From the NCBI GenBank assembly GCA_008477525.1, contig SPDT01000001.1:620001-684000 (forward strand): 64,000 bases of DNA, given 5' to 3'. Both the position numbers and the translations under genes were made by a program. Every line of letters starts with the position of its first letter. The stretch's first letter is position 1. This document shows, piece by piece, positions 23,860 through 35,300 of this stretch. Source of the DNA: Hypomyces perniciosus. Taxonomy: Eukaryota > Ascomycota > Sordariomycetes > Hypocreales > Hypocreaceae. The notes beneath the pieces were generated by a model. It was not told the origin of the DNA. It ran no database searches and saw only the letters and a list, made by a program, of their open reading frames with translations.

Positions 23860-24111
23860 GGCTGTTGGTGTCGTTTATGGTATTCAATGAAGGTTTCACT
23901 TTTTGGTCGTTAATGCTAATGATCTCAGTGAGACTGTAGGTGCTGTCCAGCACCCAAAAATATTCTGCCGGGCGGTGTGGGCCCATATCTAAGATCCCAA
24001 GCCACTTCCGCGACTTATCAAACCACCTTAACGCGCCTCAGTTTCGCTACTCCATACTCCATATTCCATCACATAATATCCCGTTGCATTGCTGTCGCAA
24101 AGAGTCGCAAG

Positions 24112-25003
24112 ATGACTACCGCCCATAGACCCACATTCGATCCGGTAAGAATTGCTATTTGCATACATATTGGAAAGAAATATTAATGCAATGCAGGCTC
24201 GAGGCAAAGAGGCTCTTCGCGGCCCTGCCTACCATCAACGCCTTCTACCAGCCTACACCCAGCTAAAATACCGACAAGCCGGACAAGGAGGCGACGCTGA
24301 CGATGAGCCTACACGAGACCTTGCCGCCGAGTTGCTCGCCGCTGAGTCAGCCCATTACTCCAAGAAGAACGGCGGCGTCCTGGCCCCCGAGGCGGACGAC
24401 GATGAGGAGACCGGTTCAGTACGGGGAGAAAAGCGACAACATCAGATCAAATCCGAGGAAGAAGAAGCTTTTGACGCAAAAAGGAGGAGAATATTAGAAG
24501 AAACAAGGGAGATCGACGCAGATGACGATAGCGAGGAGGATGAAGAGGACAGTGACGACGACGATAGTGACGATGATGATGAGGATGCAGAGCTGCAGAG
24601 AGAACTGGAGAGAGTGAGAAGAGAAAGAGAAGAGAAGAAGAAGCGAGAGGTACGTTGCGCGCATCTGGCATCATATTTCTAGAGCATTTCTCTAACCCCT
24701 GGAATAGGAGGCAGAAAGGGTAAAGGAGGAGCAGGAGGCACGAGAACGTGACGTCGCGATGGGTAACCCGCTGCTCAACAAACAGGATTTCACGATGAAG
24801 CGCAGGTGGGACGACGATGTGGTCTTCAAGAACCAGGCTCGCGGCACGGAGGATAGGAACAAGAAGAAGGAATTCGTAAACGTGAGTATTCTCATTTCGA
24901 CACCGGGTTAATATCCTTTGATAGAGTCTTTGCTAACTCGTATGTATAGGACCTTCTTCGCTCTGATTTCCACAGACGTTTCATGGGCAAGTACGTTAGA
25001 TAA
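24112..25003 (+). CDS. CWC15: Spliceosome component Cwc15/Cwf15
   Basis: Four exons (24112-24144, 24197-24649, 24708-24881, 24950-25003) encode 237 residues of the Cwf15/Cwc15 family, a Prp19-complex-associated protein in the active spliceosome. The start TTAHRPTFDPARGKEA is nearly invariant in the family and is split by intron 1. The middle is highly acidic with Asp/Glu runs, followed by a charged coiled coil. The end (FTMKRRWDDDVVFKNQA, then FHRRFMGKYVR) matches the conserved C-terminal motif. Introns are 52, 58 and 68 bp with normal GT-AG ends. The stop is 109 bp from that of convergent xylulokinase. Confidence 0.96.
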
Positions 25004-25112
25004 ACATGGTTTCGATTGGGATAGAACAAGTTACAGGCGTTAGATACCATCTTAATGAAGGATATGGCACATTATTACTGCATTCTCCGAGTCGGCTTTC
25101 TATTTTGAGTTG

Positions 25113-26936
25113 TTAATGTTGCTCCTCGGCGAGAAGCTTTTGCTCCATTGCCTCAAAGGCACCCAGGACATTTCCATATTTCTGATATACTCCATCGCGG
25201 TACCCATCATCAACCTTCTCAATCGATCCGTCTTCCGTCCACCGCTTCCCAATCAGTTCATCAAACGTCTCCCCATCCGCACGCTCAAGAGCCCACAGGG
25301 CTTTATATGCACCACCCAAGGCACAGGCATTGCCTCCCACATCAAGCTTGTACACACCATCCGCACCGCCCAAGACCTCGCCGAGAACGCGTGTGATGGC
25401 TGGGTTCATAGAGCCACCACCAACGAGGTATATCCGCCGCGGCTGCGCGGGGAGGCTGTCCCTTGGACTGTGGACCAGCTTCTGTGAGCGGAGGCGCATG
25501 GACAGAGCTTGAGATTCGACAATGAGACGGGGGTCGATCTCCTTGGACCATCCTTGTGTTTCCTGCAACTCGGTGCCGTCGCTCTCACAGCTGAATCTCC
25601 ACGTTCCAGCACGGATGTTAGGCACCGTCTCGCGGAGGTAGAAGTAAAGACCGAGCTTGGCCCTATCACTTTTGTTCGCCATGTCGAGGGGAGGCGTTTC
25701 CAGGACGGCTTTGTTAAAGTTCTCCCAGCCTGTTTCTCCGGCCTCAGGTTTGGGCAGCGTGTCTCGGACTTTCTCCCGTGCGAGGCCGCCGTTTTTGTAG
25801 CAGAGCATGAACATATAGTTCCCAGGCGTGGTAGGGTGGTTGAAGAAGTGGTACGAGCCATTGGGCTTGTATGTAGGCGTGTTCATGAGGAACGTTGTGG
25901 ATGTACCCAGCGAAACGATTGCATCGAGGGGACGGAGAGGCAGGGCCAGGATGGTAGCTGGATTGTCGCCTGTGAAGGGCACGATCTGGCAGTCTGCGCT
26001 GAAGCCGTATCGCGAGACGAAGTACGGCGAGATGGCGCCCATGGAACCGCCGCCGTCCATGCGTGGCTCGCCGAGCTTCTTGCGCAGATCGGATGCGCCG
26101 TCGTTTCCTGCGGCGAGGGCGAGGAGAGTCTCGCTGTATTGTTGGTTGGGAATATCCCATAGGTTCATGCCGCATACGTCTCCTACGTCTAGAGGTGCGA
26201 TGGCGCCCATGAGGACGGAGGCGAGCCATGAGGATACCAGAGATATGCGCTCTGTTTTTGAGTACACGTCTGGTCGTACTCGTCTGATCCGCATGATTTG
26301 CAGTCCTGTGAATCTCTGAAGAGAGGTGTCAGTAGATTCGATTTCACTCCATTGTTTGTCACTTACATGATGGGCGCCACTGCCTGTTACTTGGGCGAGC
26401 TTCTCCCTATCTCCCAGCGCTGCGTCAAACGCATCACTTTCTTTCTGCGTGCTCTGGTCTTGCCAGTTAGGGGCAAATTCATGGGCCAATGCTTGAGTGA
26501 GCTGCTCAACAAGCGGTCTCTCGGGGCCAAGGTTTCGCAACAGCTCTTCTGCCTGGGCATTCCAGAACACGCTGCCGTGCTGCTGGCCAGAGCCGCTGAT
26601 TCCCTTGATGCAGCTCATAGGCACAGGCATGGCCTCGATGAGGCGGTCCAGGACAAGGTCTAGGGACTCTAGCCATAGAGCGACGGGGGCGTAGACTTCG
26701 CCAGTCTCTTCGCGGGCGTGGACGCCTTTGTGGATGCCATATTTCTGGCCGAAGTCTGCGTCGAAGTCGACCTTGGCTTGAGCGACGGTCTTGAGATTGG
26801 AATTAACGACAATGGCTAGATGTGCAGGGTCAGTTAGATGTGATCTAATTGAAATCTATGGACGACGCCGCATGCCTTTGAGTTGTTGGGTTGAGAGGTC
26901 GAAGCCCAGGTAGAGCGGCTCCTGATCAGCACTCAT
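25113..26936 (-). CDS. XKS1: D-xylulose kinase
   Basis: This FGGY-family kinase phosphorylates D-xylulose to xylulose 5-phosphate, linking pentose catabolism to the pentose phosphate pathway. The spliced product is 570 residues from exons 26936-26876, 26815-26367 and 26315-25113. The N-terminal LGFDLSTQQLK, the SGSGQQHGSVFW substrate-loop region, FTGDNPATILALPL, VSLGTSTTFLM and the C-terminal VGGGSMNPAITRVLG and DVGGNACALGGAYKALWA motifs are all present. Intron 1 appears to use a GC donor (GCATGC) and an AG acceptor, because joining there gives the conserved LKAIVV. Intron 2 is 51 bp, a multiple of three and stop-free, so retention would only insert 17 residues. The enzyme is cytosolic. Confidence 0.95.
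26816..26875 (-). other. Probable GC-AG intron of xylulokinase
   Basis: The 60-bp intron begins GCATGC after an exon end of AAAG and closes with CATCTAG; a CTAAC branch sequence lies about 17 bases before the acceptor. A GT donor exists 11 bases inside (GTCGTC) and would also be in frame, but it would add five residues (Gly-Met-Arg-Pro-like) that break family alignment. The GC donor is therefore preferred on protein conservation. Confidence 0.65.
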
Positions 26937-27801
26937 AGTCTTGGATATGCACCAGTTCTATCAGCTTCTCGGATCAATGTAGAGTTGGTGATTGCTCACA
27001 ATATCTTAGTCTGGGTTAGATGTTTGATTAGTATTTACAGTGCTCCGTAAATGTCAGAATGGCTTGGTTGTGAGAATGTCGGGTTGACGTGTTGAAATGA
27101 TGCCACATGCAGGGCCATCTTATAGCAGCTGCACCACCAAATCGGCCAGTTTGCGGGAGTTGCGTTTTTTGGAGATCAGCCGTAACGGTGCTGCATTTTA
27201 GGCTAAATTAATTGCTCTTGTTTTATCCGTCAAATGCCTCTTTTGGCATGCTGATAATAATGGATATCTCGTGCTGTGGCGTCGGTTCATTGAGAAGTAA
27301 TGAAAGATTCGGAGGTCCAAAACATCCATCCAATCAACAGACAGAACTATGAAAGACCAGGCATAGTCGTAGTATTATTTTGTTTCGAATCTTTATCGTG
27401 AATCTCAGAATATTCACTCATCATCATTCTAGGCCCGATTTTGTGATGAGCCGGCTAGACTGCAGCAAGGTGTAGGGTAGGTCTTGAACATGATTCCAGT
27501 CTGTACAGGAGGCTCGGCCGAGAGGTTGGCCAGGATGTGTGACTTTTAAACCTAACCCAGACAGACATGATGGAACGGAGGAATACGGGTAGTACTACTA
27601 CTAATCGATTTGACCAGGGTGAATATTTTCCGGCGTGCACTCCGGCATATCGGACGACGACGCCGAGAATGCATGCCGGCGCCGGGGCTCACGGAGGCCG
27701 GGGGTTAACGTTACCCGGCACCCGAAGCAGTAAATGCATACTACTTACTACATATATACAAAGAGCATCTATCATAAAAAGACAAAAGAAGCGGTGTATT
27801 T
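26937..27801. other. Intergenic between xylulokinase and MMT-type transporter
   Basis: About 865 bp. It contains the xylulokinase promoter and the 3' flank of the transporter. No gene, tRNA or repeat family was recognised. Scattered AT-rich segments lie near 27,190-27,270 and 27,360-27,420. Confidence 0.4.
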
Positions 27802-29401
27802 CTATTGTTTATGTTTGTGGTTGTGCCCGTTACCCTCCTCTTCCGAGTCGGCGCTTTCTTGCGCGTCGCCAGGGATGAACTCGTCAAACCTCTTGTTGAC
27901 TTCAGCATCCCGAGATACAAAGCGCACGCGGACTCGCTTGACTCCGCGAACCTTGCCACCCACCTGTGTCCGGACCGCATCCTCCAGGTCCTTGATGTCG
28001 TCGATTGTCCATGTGCCAGGTACAGACATCTCCAAGTCGACGAGGTAATTCGGACCAGATTTGGTGCCACTGATGTCGCGCAGCTCCGCCTCATGACCTT
28101 CACTGACGTTTGCAATTGCCCTGTGGGCCTGCTTGCGGACCGATGACTTGACCTCGTCATCTATGCTTTGGTCAACTAACTCGAACAGTGCTGACTTGGT
28201 GTTGGACAGTCCAGCATGGAGGACCATGATAGAAATGAGCAGACCTCCAACAGGATCGAGCCAGGCGGCATTCTCAATGGCATTTGCGCCGAGAATCGCT
28301 GCCAATGTCACGATACCCGTCAGACTGTCAACACGGTGGTGGACAGCGTTGGAGGCCAGTACGGAGGACTTGCGTTCCTTGGCGACCTTCATGGCTGCGA
28401 TGTGTGTTAGTTGAAGATCTGGAGGGTACAGCCCCCTGGGCTGCTCTCAGGGGCATGGCCGACTTACTGGCACGGTAGAGCCATTCCTTGATCAGGATCG
28501 TGCCCGCCGCTAACCAAGCTGCATGTATGCTGGGAATGCCGAGGTTTGTATGGCTGTGTGAGTGGCTGTGTCCATGACCAACGTGCTCCAACAACTCATG
28601 GGCAGCTTCAGGGTTCCAGTGACCGTAGAGAGTGAGGGCGCTCTCGCATCCCATGTAGAATCCACCAACGATCAACATGCCTGACACGCCCAGCGCACCC
28701 AAGCTCTCGACTTTGCCAAAACCTAGAGGGAACCGATCGGTGGGGGGCTTGATGCTCCATGATACGGTCGCAAGCGTAAGGATGTCGGAGGCAAGATCGG
28801 CAATGCTGTGCCACGCATCGGCAATCATAGACTTGGAATTGAAGGCCCATCCGCCAATGAACTTGGCAATGGCCATGCCCAAGTTGCTGAGCAGGCCGAT
28901 TCTCGTTATCCGCACGGCGGGGTCGTTCGTGTTGGTGGAGGTCAGGTAGGTGTTGTCGTGGTGGTGATGGTGGCCAAAGAGGCCATGACTGTGGCCGTGG
29001 CCGTGATCGTGGTGATCGTGATTGTGATTAGGGCCATGGCCATGGTCATGGTTGCTGCCGCCGCCGCCTTGGTCGCGTGCCTGGCGAGCGGTCCCCATGA
29101 TGAAGGGCAGGGAGTGGATGCGGCCTCGAAGGACGGGACAGATGTGAAGCACAGCGCTGCGCGACGTCAATGTTTCGGCGAGCGCGAGATAGCAATTGGA
29201 GGGCGGGGATATTGAAGTCGGCGTGGAGAGGGTCTGCAGGTCGCGGCGTGGAGGAAGTTGAAGTTGATGAGGTGTCCTCAGGAGGACAGCAAAAGGAGTT
29301 GGTCCATATCGGCGAGCGGACCGCGAGCCAACAGCCGACGGCGTCACCCCAGACACACAGCACACGGCCAGGCCCGTGGAGCGCCTGGCCTGGGGAGACA
29401 T
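27802..29401 (-). CDS. Mitochondrial cation diffusion facilitator (Mmt1/Mmt2-like)
   Basis: The spliced product is 508 residues from exons 29401-28468 and 28394-27802 (73-bp intron, ACTAAC branch). It belongs to the cation diffusion facilitator family and resembles mitochondrial Mmt1/Mmt2, which move iron across the inner membrane in yeast. The N-terminal ~100 residues are Arg/Ser-rich and include HSLPF, matching the presequence region of fungal Mmt proteins; this supports the ATG at 29401 over an internal Met. A His-rich segment (HGHSHGLFGHHHHH) precedes the first membrane span. The metal-site motif SMIADAWHSIADLASD and its second-half partner SNAVHHRVDSLTG are intact. Further His clusters lie in the loop near residues 275-290 and at the C-terminus. 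The transported metal (Fe or Zn) cannot be read from the sequence. Confidence 0.88.
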
Positions 29402-30064
29402 GCAGTATTAGCAGTGGTGCCGCGCAGCCCGGGGTGTGTTTCGGCCGCTCTGGAGGGAGAAAGGGGAGAAAAGGGAGGGGGAGAGAAGCAAAAAACGAGC
29501 GGCGAGAGCGCGCGAGTCGACGCCACGAGTGTTAGAGGAGGGTTTTTAGGAATGAGAGAGATGTTGCGGTGCTTGACTTGCAGCGAAGCCGCCGGGTCCG
29601 TGGATGGCCTCGACGGCCCGGAGACCGAAGTTCGCCGGTCAGGCCATGCTCGCCAGCACTCGGGTCTGCTGCTGCTGCTGCTGCTGCTGCGGCCTAATCA
29701 GTGGAGTGCAGGGGCTGGCTCCAGCGCTACACACGCTGCGCGCCCACTGGAAGGCTAGCGGGGGTATGGCGGGCATCGGTGCGATCTGCGCTAACGCCGT
29801 CCGGAAGACGCCTGTATAGATACGTAATGGCGCATGAAACCAAGCAGTGGGAAGCGGCGGAATCTCCCGGCTGAGCTGCATCTGTCAAACCACCGGCATA
29901 TTCGCCTTCACAGGGAATCATGAACTGGTTTTGACAAGCCTAAGAGTACTGTGAAGAGTACCGTGAAGAGTACTGCGACGTTCCGGACAGCCAACTGGCG
30001 CCGTATTTTCACTCTGACCACCCCACATCCATATCCCGTCAGCACCCCCATTCCAACAGCTCCA
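29402..30064. other. Divergent intergenic, MMT-type and sirtuin promoters
   Basis: About 660 bp between divergent starts. It contains eight CTG repeats (29666-29689) and, just before the sirtuin start, three copies of a GAAGAGTAC-type repeat (29942-29972). The repeats lie outside the predicted coding exons. Confidence 0.5.
29666..29689. repeat. (CTG)8 microsatellite
   Basis: Eight perfect CTG triplets in the divergent promoter region of the transporter and sirtuin genes. Not part of a supported reading frame. Confidence 0.9.
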
Positions 30065-31267
30065 ATGCGCAAACCTCTTATGCGCATCCCCTACACGGAG
30101 TTGCTTCCACCACCGACAATCATCCCTGCCTCTGCTGACACTCTCCGGGGAGGTCTCGCGGCTCTTCAGAACTTCTTTGTAGCCCCATCACCCAAGCATC
30201 TGCCTCCCTCCACTGTCATCCTCACAGGGGCGGGTCTCTCAGTCGCATCCGGTCTCGCAGACTATAGAGGCCCAAAAGGCACATACCGCGTCAACAAGAC
30301 ATACCGCCCCATCTATTATAATGAATTCGTACACAATCACGAGGCACGCAAGCGGTATTGGGCGAGGAGCTTCCTTGGGTGGTCTACTCTTCATAAGGCG
30401 ACACCCAATGCCGGACACTACGCAATCAGAGACTTGGGGGACTTGGGATTGATCAGCAGTGTTATTACACAGAATGTTGATTCCTTTCACCCTAAGGCCC
30501 ACCCTCGAATACCTTCCCTTGAACTACACGGATATCTCAGATCAACCATCTGCACGACTTGCCGCACCGAATATTCTCGGGACGATTTCCAAGAGCACCT
30601 CGCTCGTCTTAACCCTCGCTGGGCAGCGCTGCTGGAAGAGGCTTTGGCATCGGGGGTCTTGGATACCGAGGATCCAATGGAGAGGAGATTCAAAGGCCTA
30701 AAAATGAACCCGGATGGCGACGTCGACCTGCCAGATGCCCCCTATACGACCTTTAGGTATCCGCCATGTCCTCGTTGCCTGGCAGATCCACCCATCAAGT
30801 CCGAAGGCTACAGGCATGCAGTCACAGCCGATTCGGACGGGGCGTGGGCTCTACCTAGCACGGCTGGCATTCTGAAGCCTGCCGTTGTTATGTTTGGCGA
30901 GAGCATAGCTGACCATGTCAAAACGGCGGCCGAAAATGCCGTTGATAGCGCCGGGAAGCTGCTCATCCTGGGCACATCGCTGGCCACATATTCGGCATGG
31001 AGGATAGCCAAAAGGGCCAAAGATAGGGGCATGTCCATAGCCATCGTGAATATGGGCGGGGTGAGAGGCGAGGAGCAGTTCTTTACGAATCTCAACCCGG
31101 ACCAGTCTGGCGAACAAGCAGTGAGAGTCGAGCTATCGACGGACCAGCTTCTCCCAGCATTAGTCTCGCAACTGCGCCATGGCATGTCGTCGGCTTCACA
31201 TCCTGGATCGACAACAACTAACATATCTCTAGAAAATTCTTCCGTGTTCAAGGATATGTTATCCTAG
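30065..31267 (+). CDS. NAD-dependent sirtuin, SIRT4-like, probably mitochondrial
   Basis: This intronless gene encodes 400 residues with a full sirtuin core: TGAGLS (residues 54-59), DYRG, TQNVD (135-139) and catalytic His155 in LELHG. Zinc cysteine pairs are 163/166 (CTTC) and 235/238 (CPRC). The C-terminal LGTSLATYSAWR motif is the NAD-binding GTS element. The N-terminal segment is basic with few acidic residues, compatible with mitochondrial import, and the overall type resembles class II (SIRT4) proteins. The first ATG in frame is 30065; the frame is open farther up but has no ATG. QNVD is followed by Ser-Phe-His instead of the common Gly-Leu-His, and the zinc pairs are separated by 68 residues. 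Substrate type (deacetylase, lipoamidase or ADP-ribosylase) is unknown. Confidence 0.88.
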   Translation: MRKPLMRIPYTELLPPPTIIPASADTLRGGLAALQNFFVAPSPKHLPPSTVILTGAGLSVASGLADYRGPKGTYRVNKTYRPIYYNEFVHNHEARKRYWARSFLGWSTLHKATPNAGHYAIRDLGDLGLISSVITQNVDSFHPKAHPRIPSLELHGYLRSTICTTCRTEYSRDDFQEHLARLNPRWAALLEEALASGVLDTEDPMERRFKGLKMNPDGDVDLPDAPYTTFRYPPCPRCLADPPIKSEGYRHAVTADSDGAWALPSTAGILKPAVVMFGESIADHVKTAAENAVDSAGKLLILGTSLATYSAWRIAKRAKDRGMSIAIVNMGGVRGEEQFFTNLNPDQSGEQAVRVELSTDQLLPALVSQLRHGMSSASHPGSTTTNISLENSSVFKDMLS

Positions 31268-31307
31268 AGGCCTTTGTAGATACCAAGACCGAACCATAGC
31301 TCGAAAT

Positions 31308-31972
31308 TTAGAAGAAGTTACCGAAATTGGCCGTTTTCGTCTTGGGTGGTGGGGGTACCGACACTGGCTGTTGGATGTTAGTTTGGGGCTGGCTTATCAA
31401 TTTGATCTGGGCCTCTGGTTGCTTTGGTTGTTCCTGTTTCTGCGGTTTGCGTGTCGCTTCGTCTCGCTCAATGGCTTTCAACACTTTGAGCGCAGCGTGT
31501 CAGCATACGGACATACGATTCGCAGCCAATTGGGTAACCTACTCTCTTCCCAATCTGTTTCTTTTTGGGCATCTCCAGTGCCTAAAACCTTCTCCACATC
31601 CACGTCCTCCCCATTTTGTATCCTCTTTACAACTTCCCGAAGCTGTGCGATCCGTACCGAGGCCTGCCGCATATACCGGTCGGATTGGTGTCGCAGGGCA
31701 ATCATTTGGATGGACATGGAGCCAATGAACAAGAACATAACAATGAAGTACGTCGCCGGGTTCCAATCCTTCTTCTTCTTGTTCAACCTGCGGTTTTCCT
31801 TGCGCAACGGTTTCGGTATTAAAGATCTCCAAAAGGACCCGTCGACAATGGTCACTGGTGCGGTGCTCGAAAATCGAAGGCCAGCGTGCGCGTGCGCATG
31901 CACCAAGCTTCTCCCAACAACTGAAGCCACTGCTGGCCTAGCGACACCGAGGAATAGTCGCTGGATCGTCAT
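31308..31972 (-). CDS. Small mitochondrial single-span membrane protein (DUF5321-like)
   Basis: The spliced product is 201 residues from exons 31972-31543 and 31483-31308 (59-bp intron GTAGGT...CAAAG). The N-terminus (MTIQRLFLGVARPAVASVVG) and the following Arg/His/Ser-rich stretch look like a mitochondrial presequence. The core KKKKDWNPATYFIVMFLFIG continues into one transmembrane helix, then a coiled-coil region (SDRYMRQASVRIAQLREVV), then a Pro/Gln-rich tail. The layout matches a family of uncharacterised fungal mitochondrial proteins (DUF5321-like). The frame extends upstream to 32008 only through a TTG, so the ATG at 31972 is used. Its stop lies 40 bp from the sirtuin stop. No molecular function is known to me. 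Confidence 0.75.
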
Positions 31973-32300
31973 TTTCGACGTGCTGTCGTTTGCAATAAGG
32001 CTTCGCAATGCTCACAAGCCGCTCCAGAAAATTGCACGGAAGCCGGGGAATCAGTTCGGAGGTCTGGAAGGCCGGCTGTCTAACGGTACCGACCGGTTGC
32101 CCTGGACAACGCCCGATATTTAGCCCTCAGATCTTCAACTTGAGCTCCGTGCTCAATACACATTCAACTCAGCCGTTAATACTCCGTAGTTTGACACGAA
32201 CATTGTATTTTGTCAATCATTCGCCGGAAGGCAATTCTTTTTTTGGAAAGGGTTTGGACCGTTGTGATGGTATGATTAGGAGCTCGCACGCATAACCTAA
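31973..32300. promoter_or_regulatory. Short divergent promoter region (DUF5321-like gene and separase)
   Basis: A 328-bp gap between divergent start codons. It includes an ACTCCGTAG motif near 32,181. Both promoters must lie here or overlap the neighbouring genes. Confidence 0.5.
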
Positions 32301-35300
32301 ATGGCTTCATTACAGGCAAAGATCGATGCTGTCAAGGCATCGATTTCATCAACATCAAGCTGCACGCCAGCTACTGTCGTAACGCTCAAGGAGCTGCTGC
32401 TCCCCGAACCCGAATCGCAACCGCCGAGGCCCAAGTCTGTTGCTGCTGGACGAGCAACGAAAACCCCAACGAGCACGAGAACGAAGAGTAGTGTCAGTCG
32501 AGATAAGTCAACAAGCAGTCCTCAGGGAGAGCTGTTGAGCGTGCGCGAGAGGACCGTCTTGGCTACACACGTTATCAATGTCACCATTAAGTCTCTTACC
32601 GAGGCTGCGAAGCCTGCACCTCCTTCCACACCGTCAAAACGAAATGGCGACCCTCGACAAGCTGCAGGAAAACGGCCACTCAGAAGATCCACGTCTGCAC
32701 CCCTGTCTCCGATGCAACCGAGGGCTCTGAACCGCGTTGCGACGTCGCCTATCGTGGCGACAAACGAGACAAAATCGGTTTCACCAGCACAGTCGACAGG
32801 ATGTCTAGCAACAGTGGAGTGCGCACGCGTCGCGTTCGGTGCTCTCCGGTCCATCAAAGGCCCGATCCAGGCTGATCAAACCGATTTTCAGCTGGAGACA
32901 GGCATGTCGGCGCTGGTGGGCAAGCTCCTAGTACTTGGGATGCACGACCAGGCTCTTAAAGAATTGAGGGTGCTGAAGCGAAGACTTGATGGCATGACTG
33001 CACAATCAAACGCCAAGACTGGCTCAGAGAGTAATAGCGTGGCATCGGGAGTGGCCGACCTGTTGGATTTCCAAGGAACTATCCCGAAGCAGGGCCTCCC
33101 CACCGTGACAGGTTACCAGATGCAGGTGCTGAAGCTGATTGCCGCGACCAAGAAGCCCGCTCATATCGAGGCTATACTCCCGCATCTCGCTGGCTCGGAC
33201 CCGTCATCTCCTGGTAACCTTCTCTCAACCCTAGCCAAAGATGGGGAGAAGGAGGCCGCGAAAGCAGCACGCCAGATGGCTTCACTTTCACAGATACTCC
33301 TTTCCCTTGCACCGAGCATTTCCAGTCAGGAAGACATGGTGGCCATGGAGTCCCGATTGAGTCCGTCTCCTAGTGCGGCCTTTGAACTGCAATCTCTTGC
33401 TTTCAGGACCCAATTGAGATGGTGGAAGCTGGCCGGACACCAAGGAAATATTGACAATGATGTTCTCACGCCCTTCTCCCGGTGTGTGAGGGCTTACACT
33501 CGACGCCAGAAATCGGAGAAAGGCTCGATTTATCAATCAATTACTACATCATTTGACGAGCTGATGCAACTCATTCGTTCACAAAAACATCGCCCTGCAA
33601 CATCATCTACTTCCCCCTTGGCATCTATATATCAGATTCTTGGATCTACTGCCCATACCGAACGACAATACGATGAAGCATACCGCTGGTTTCAAAGTCT
33701 CAAGAATCTCCTTACTCCAGGACAGGACTCATCCGTCCGGACCTGTTCCGTTTCTGCACGCCTTCTTGCTGTCGCCTTGAAGAAGGCCAACATGGATCCC
33801 GATGTTGAACAGCTCACACGTGAGGTCGTAGAAGGCCTGGATGGTAGCCTAAGCGGGACTGTTGTTGAGCTTAATGAGCTACTAGAGAGTCTTTCGCTCA
33901 CGAGACGTTCTGTGGTCGGCCTTCTCATGAATATTCTTGGCCCCAATGCTACAGAAGGCAAAATCTCCAGCAGTCTTACTGACCTCCTTAAGACCTTTAT
34001 TCTTCGATATCCACGATTTGTCCGTCGTTGGATGGGGCTTCCACCGGGAAAAGACGCACCGCCGAAACAGGTCCTTCAGTTCGATCAGCGACGACAACTG
34101 GTTATGCAGTCGATCAGTCAAGTTCTGGACGCGACGTTAATGATTATCAAATGCGATATTCAGTCTGGGGCTGGCGAGTGGCAAGTTACTGATGAGGTGT
34201 TGCAGCATTGCGTCACGCTCCTGGAATCCCTTTCCATCTCGACATTGTCAATATCCAAGGCGGACAATCTTGGTGGCTATCACATCAAGGTATCCAGTCT
34301 GTATTTTTCTATGTTTTCACAACTTCGAAAGAAGTCCAGTCGGTCAAAAGAAGACAACAAGCAGCTCCTTCAAGCTCTGAATCGGTCGATCGAGGCTGTC
34401 AAGGATTGTACTGCCGCCGAGAAAGAGAAGGCTCAGCTTTCCACCAAGCTGGAGCTCTTCGCAGATCTCTGCAAAGGAGCTGGCAGAACCGATGATGCGG
34501 TTCGGACGCTGCGATCCATCTGCACGAATATGGCAGAGGATGGCGCATTGACTGGCGTGGCGGCCGCACTTACTGCCCAGTCTCCCAGTCTTGCGTGGAA
34601 CATCAACGAGAAAGCATCCATAATGTCTCGTACCCTGCGATCAATTGCGAAACTTGACAGATCTTGGAACGACTGGACATTTTTCCTTCCCGAGGCTGAG
34701 CGTGCTGCTGTGCTGGAACACTTGATCCAGATCAGCAGCTCTGCTTCTTCTGCCTCATCACAATCTATTCGGCTTCATGACCCAGGAATGGCTGCCCTTT
34801 TGCGCATATATACTTTAGAGAAGTATCCGATTCGACGATTGCGAGTTTTACTTCACCTCTTTTACCAGAATCTAGGTGAAGACGATCAATTGGATAAAAT
34901 AGCCACCCTCGTCGACCAAGCATTGCAACAAGTTCAGAAGAAAGACAAAGCAGAGGATGCGTCCTTGGCCCATTATCTTCCACACCTGCAGGCTTATTAT
35001 GCTTCCATTTCTGCCTTGGCCGAAACTGATGCGTCATACCCCATGTCATCAATCAAAGATGCGATCTCCTCCTGGAAAATCATGATCGGAGTTTGTCGGA
35101 CGCCGGATGAGGTGTTTGCAAATATCGATGACCCTCAAAGTCTGCTTGATCATTTGTATTCGCTGAATCAGCTTGCTGGTCTGAGGGGCGAAAACCGTCT
35201 GCAATTGTCTATTGTGGAACTCTCGATCGCCATCTCAAAAGCGCTTGTGGGATCTACAAAATCAAATGACGACGGGTTGATTCTCAGCCATAGTCATCTA

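Noticed and set aside
25509..26319. Plus-strand frames opposite xylulokinase
   Set aside because: Shadows of a clearly conserved enzyme on the other strand.
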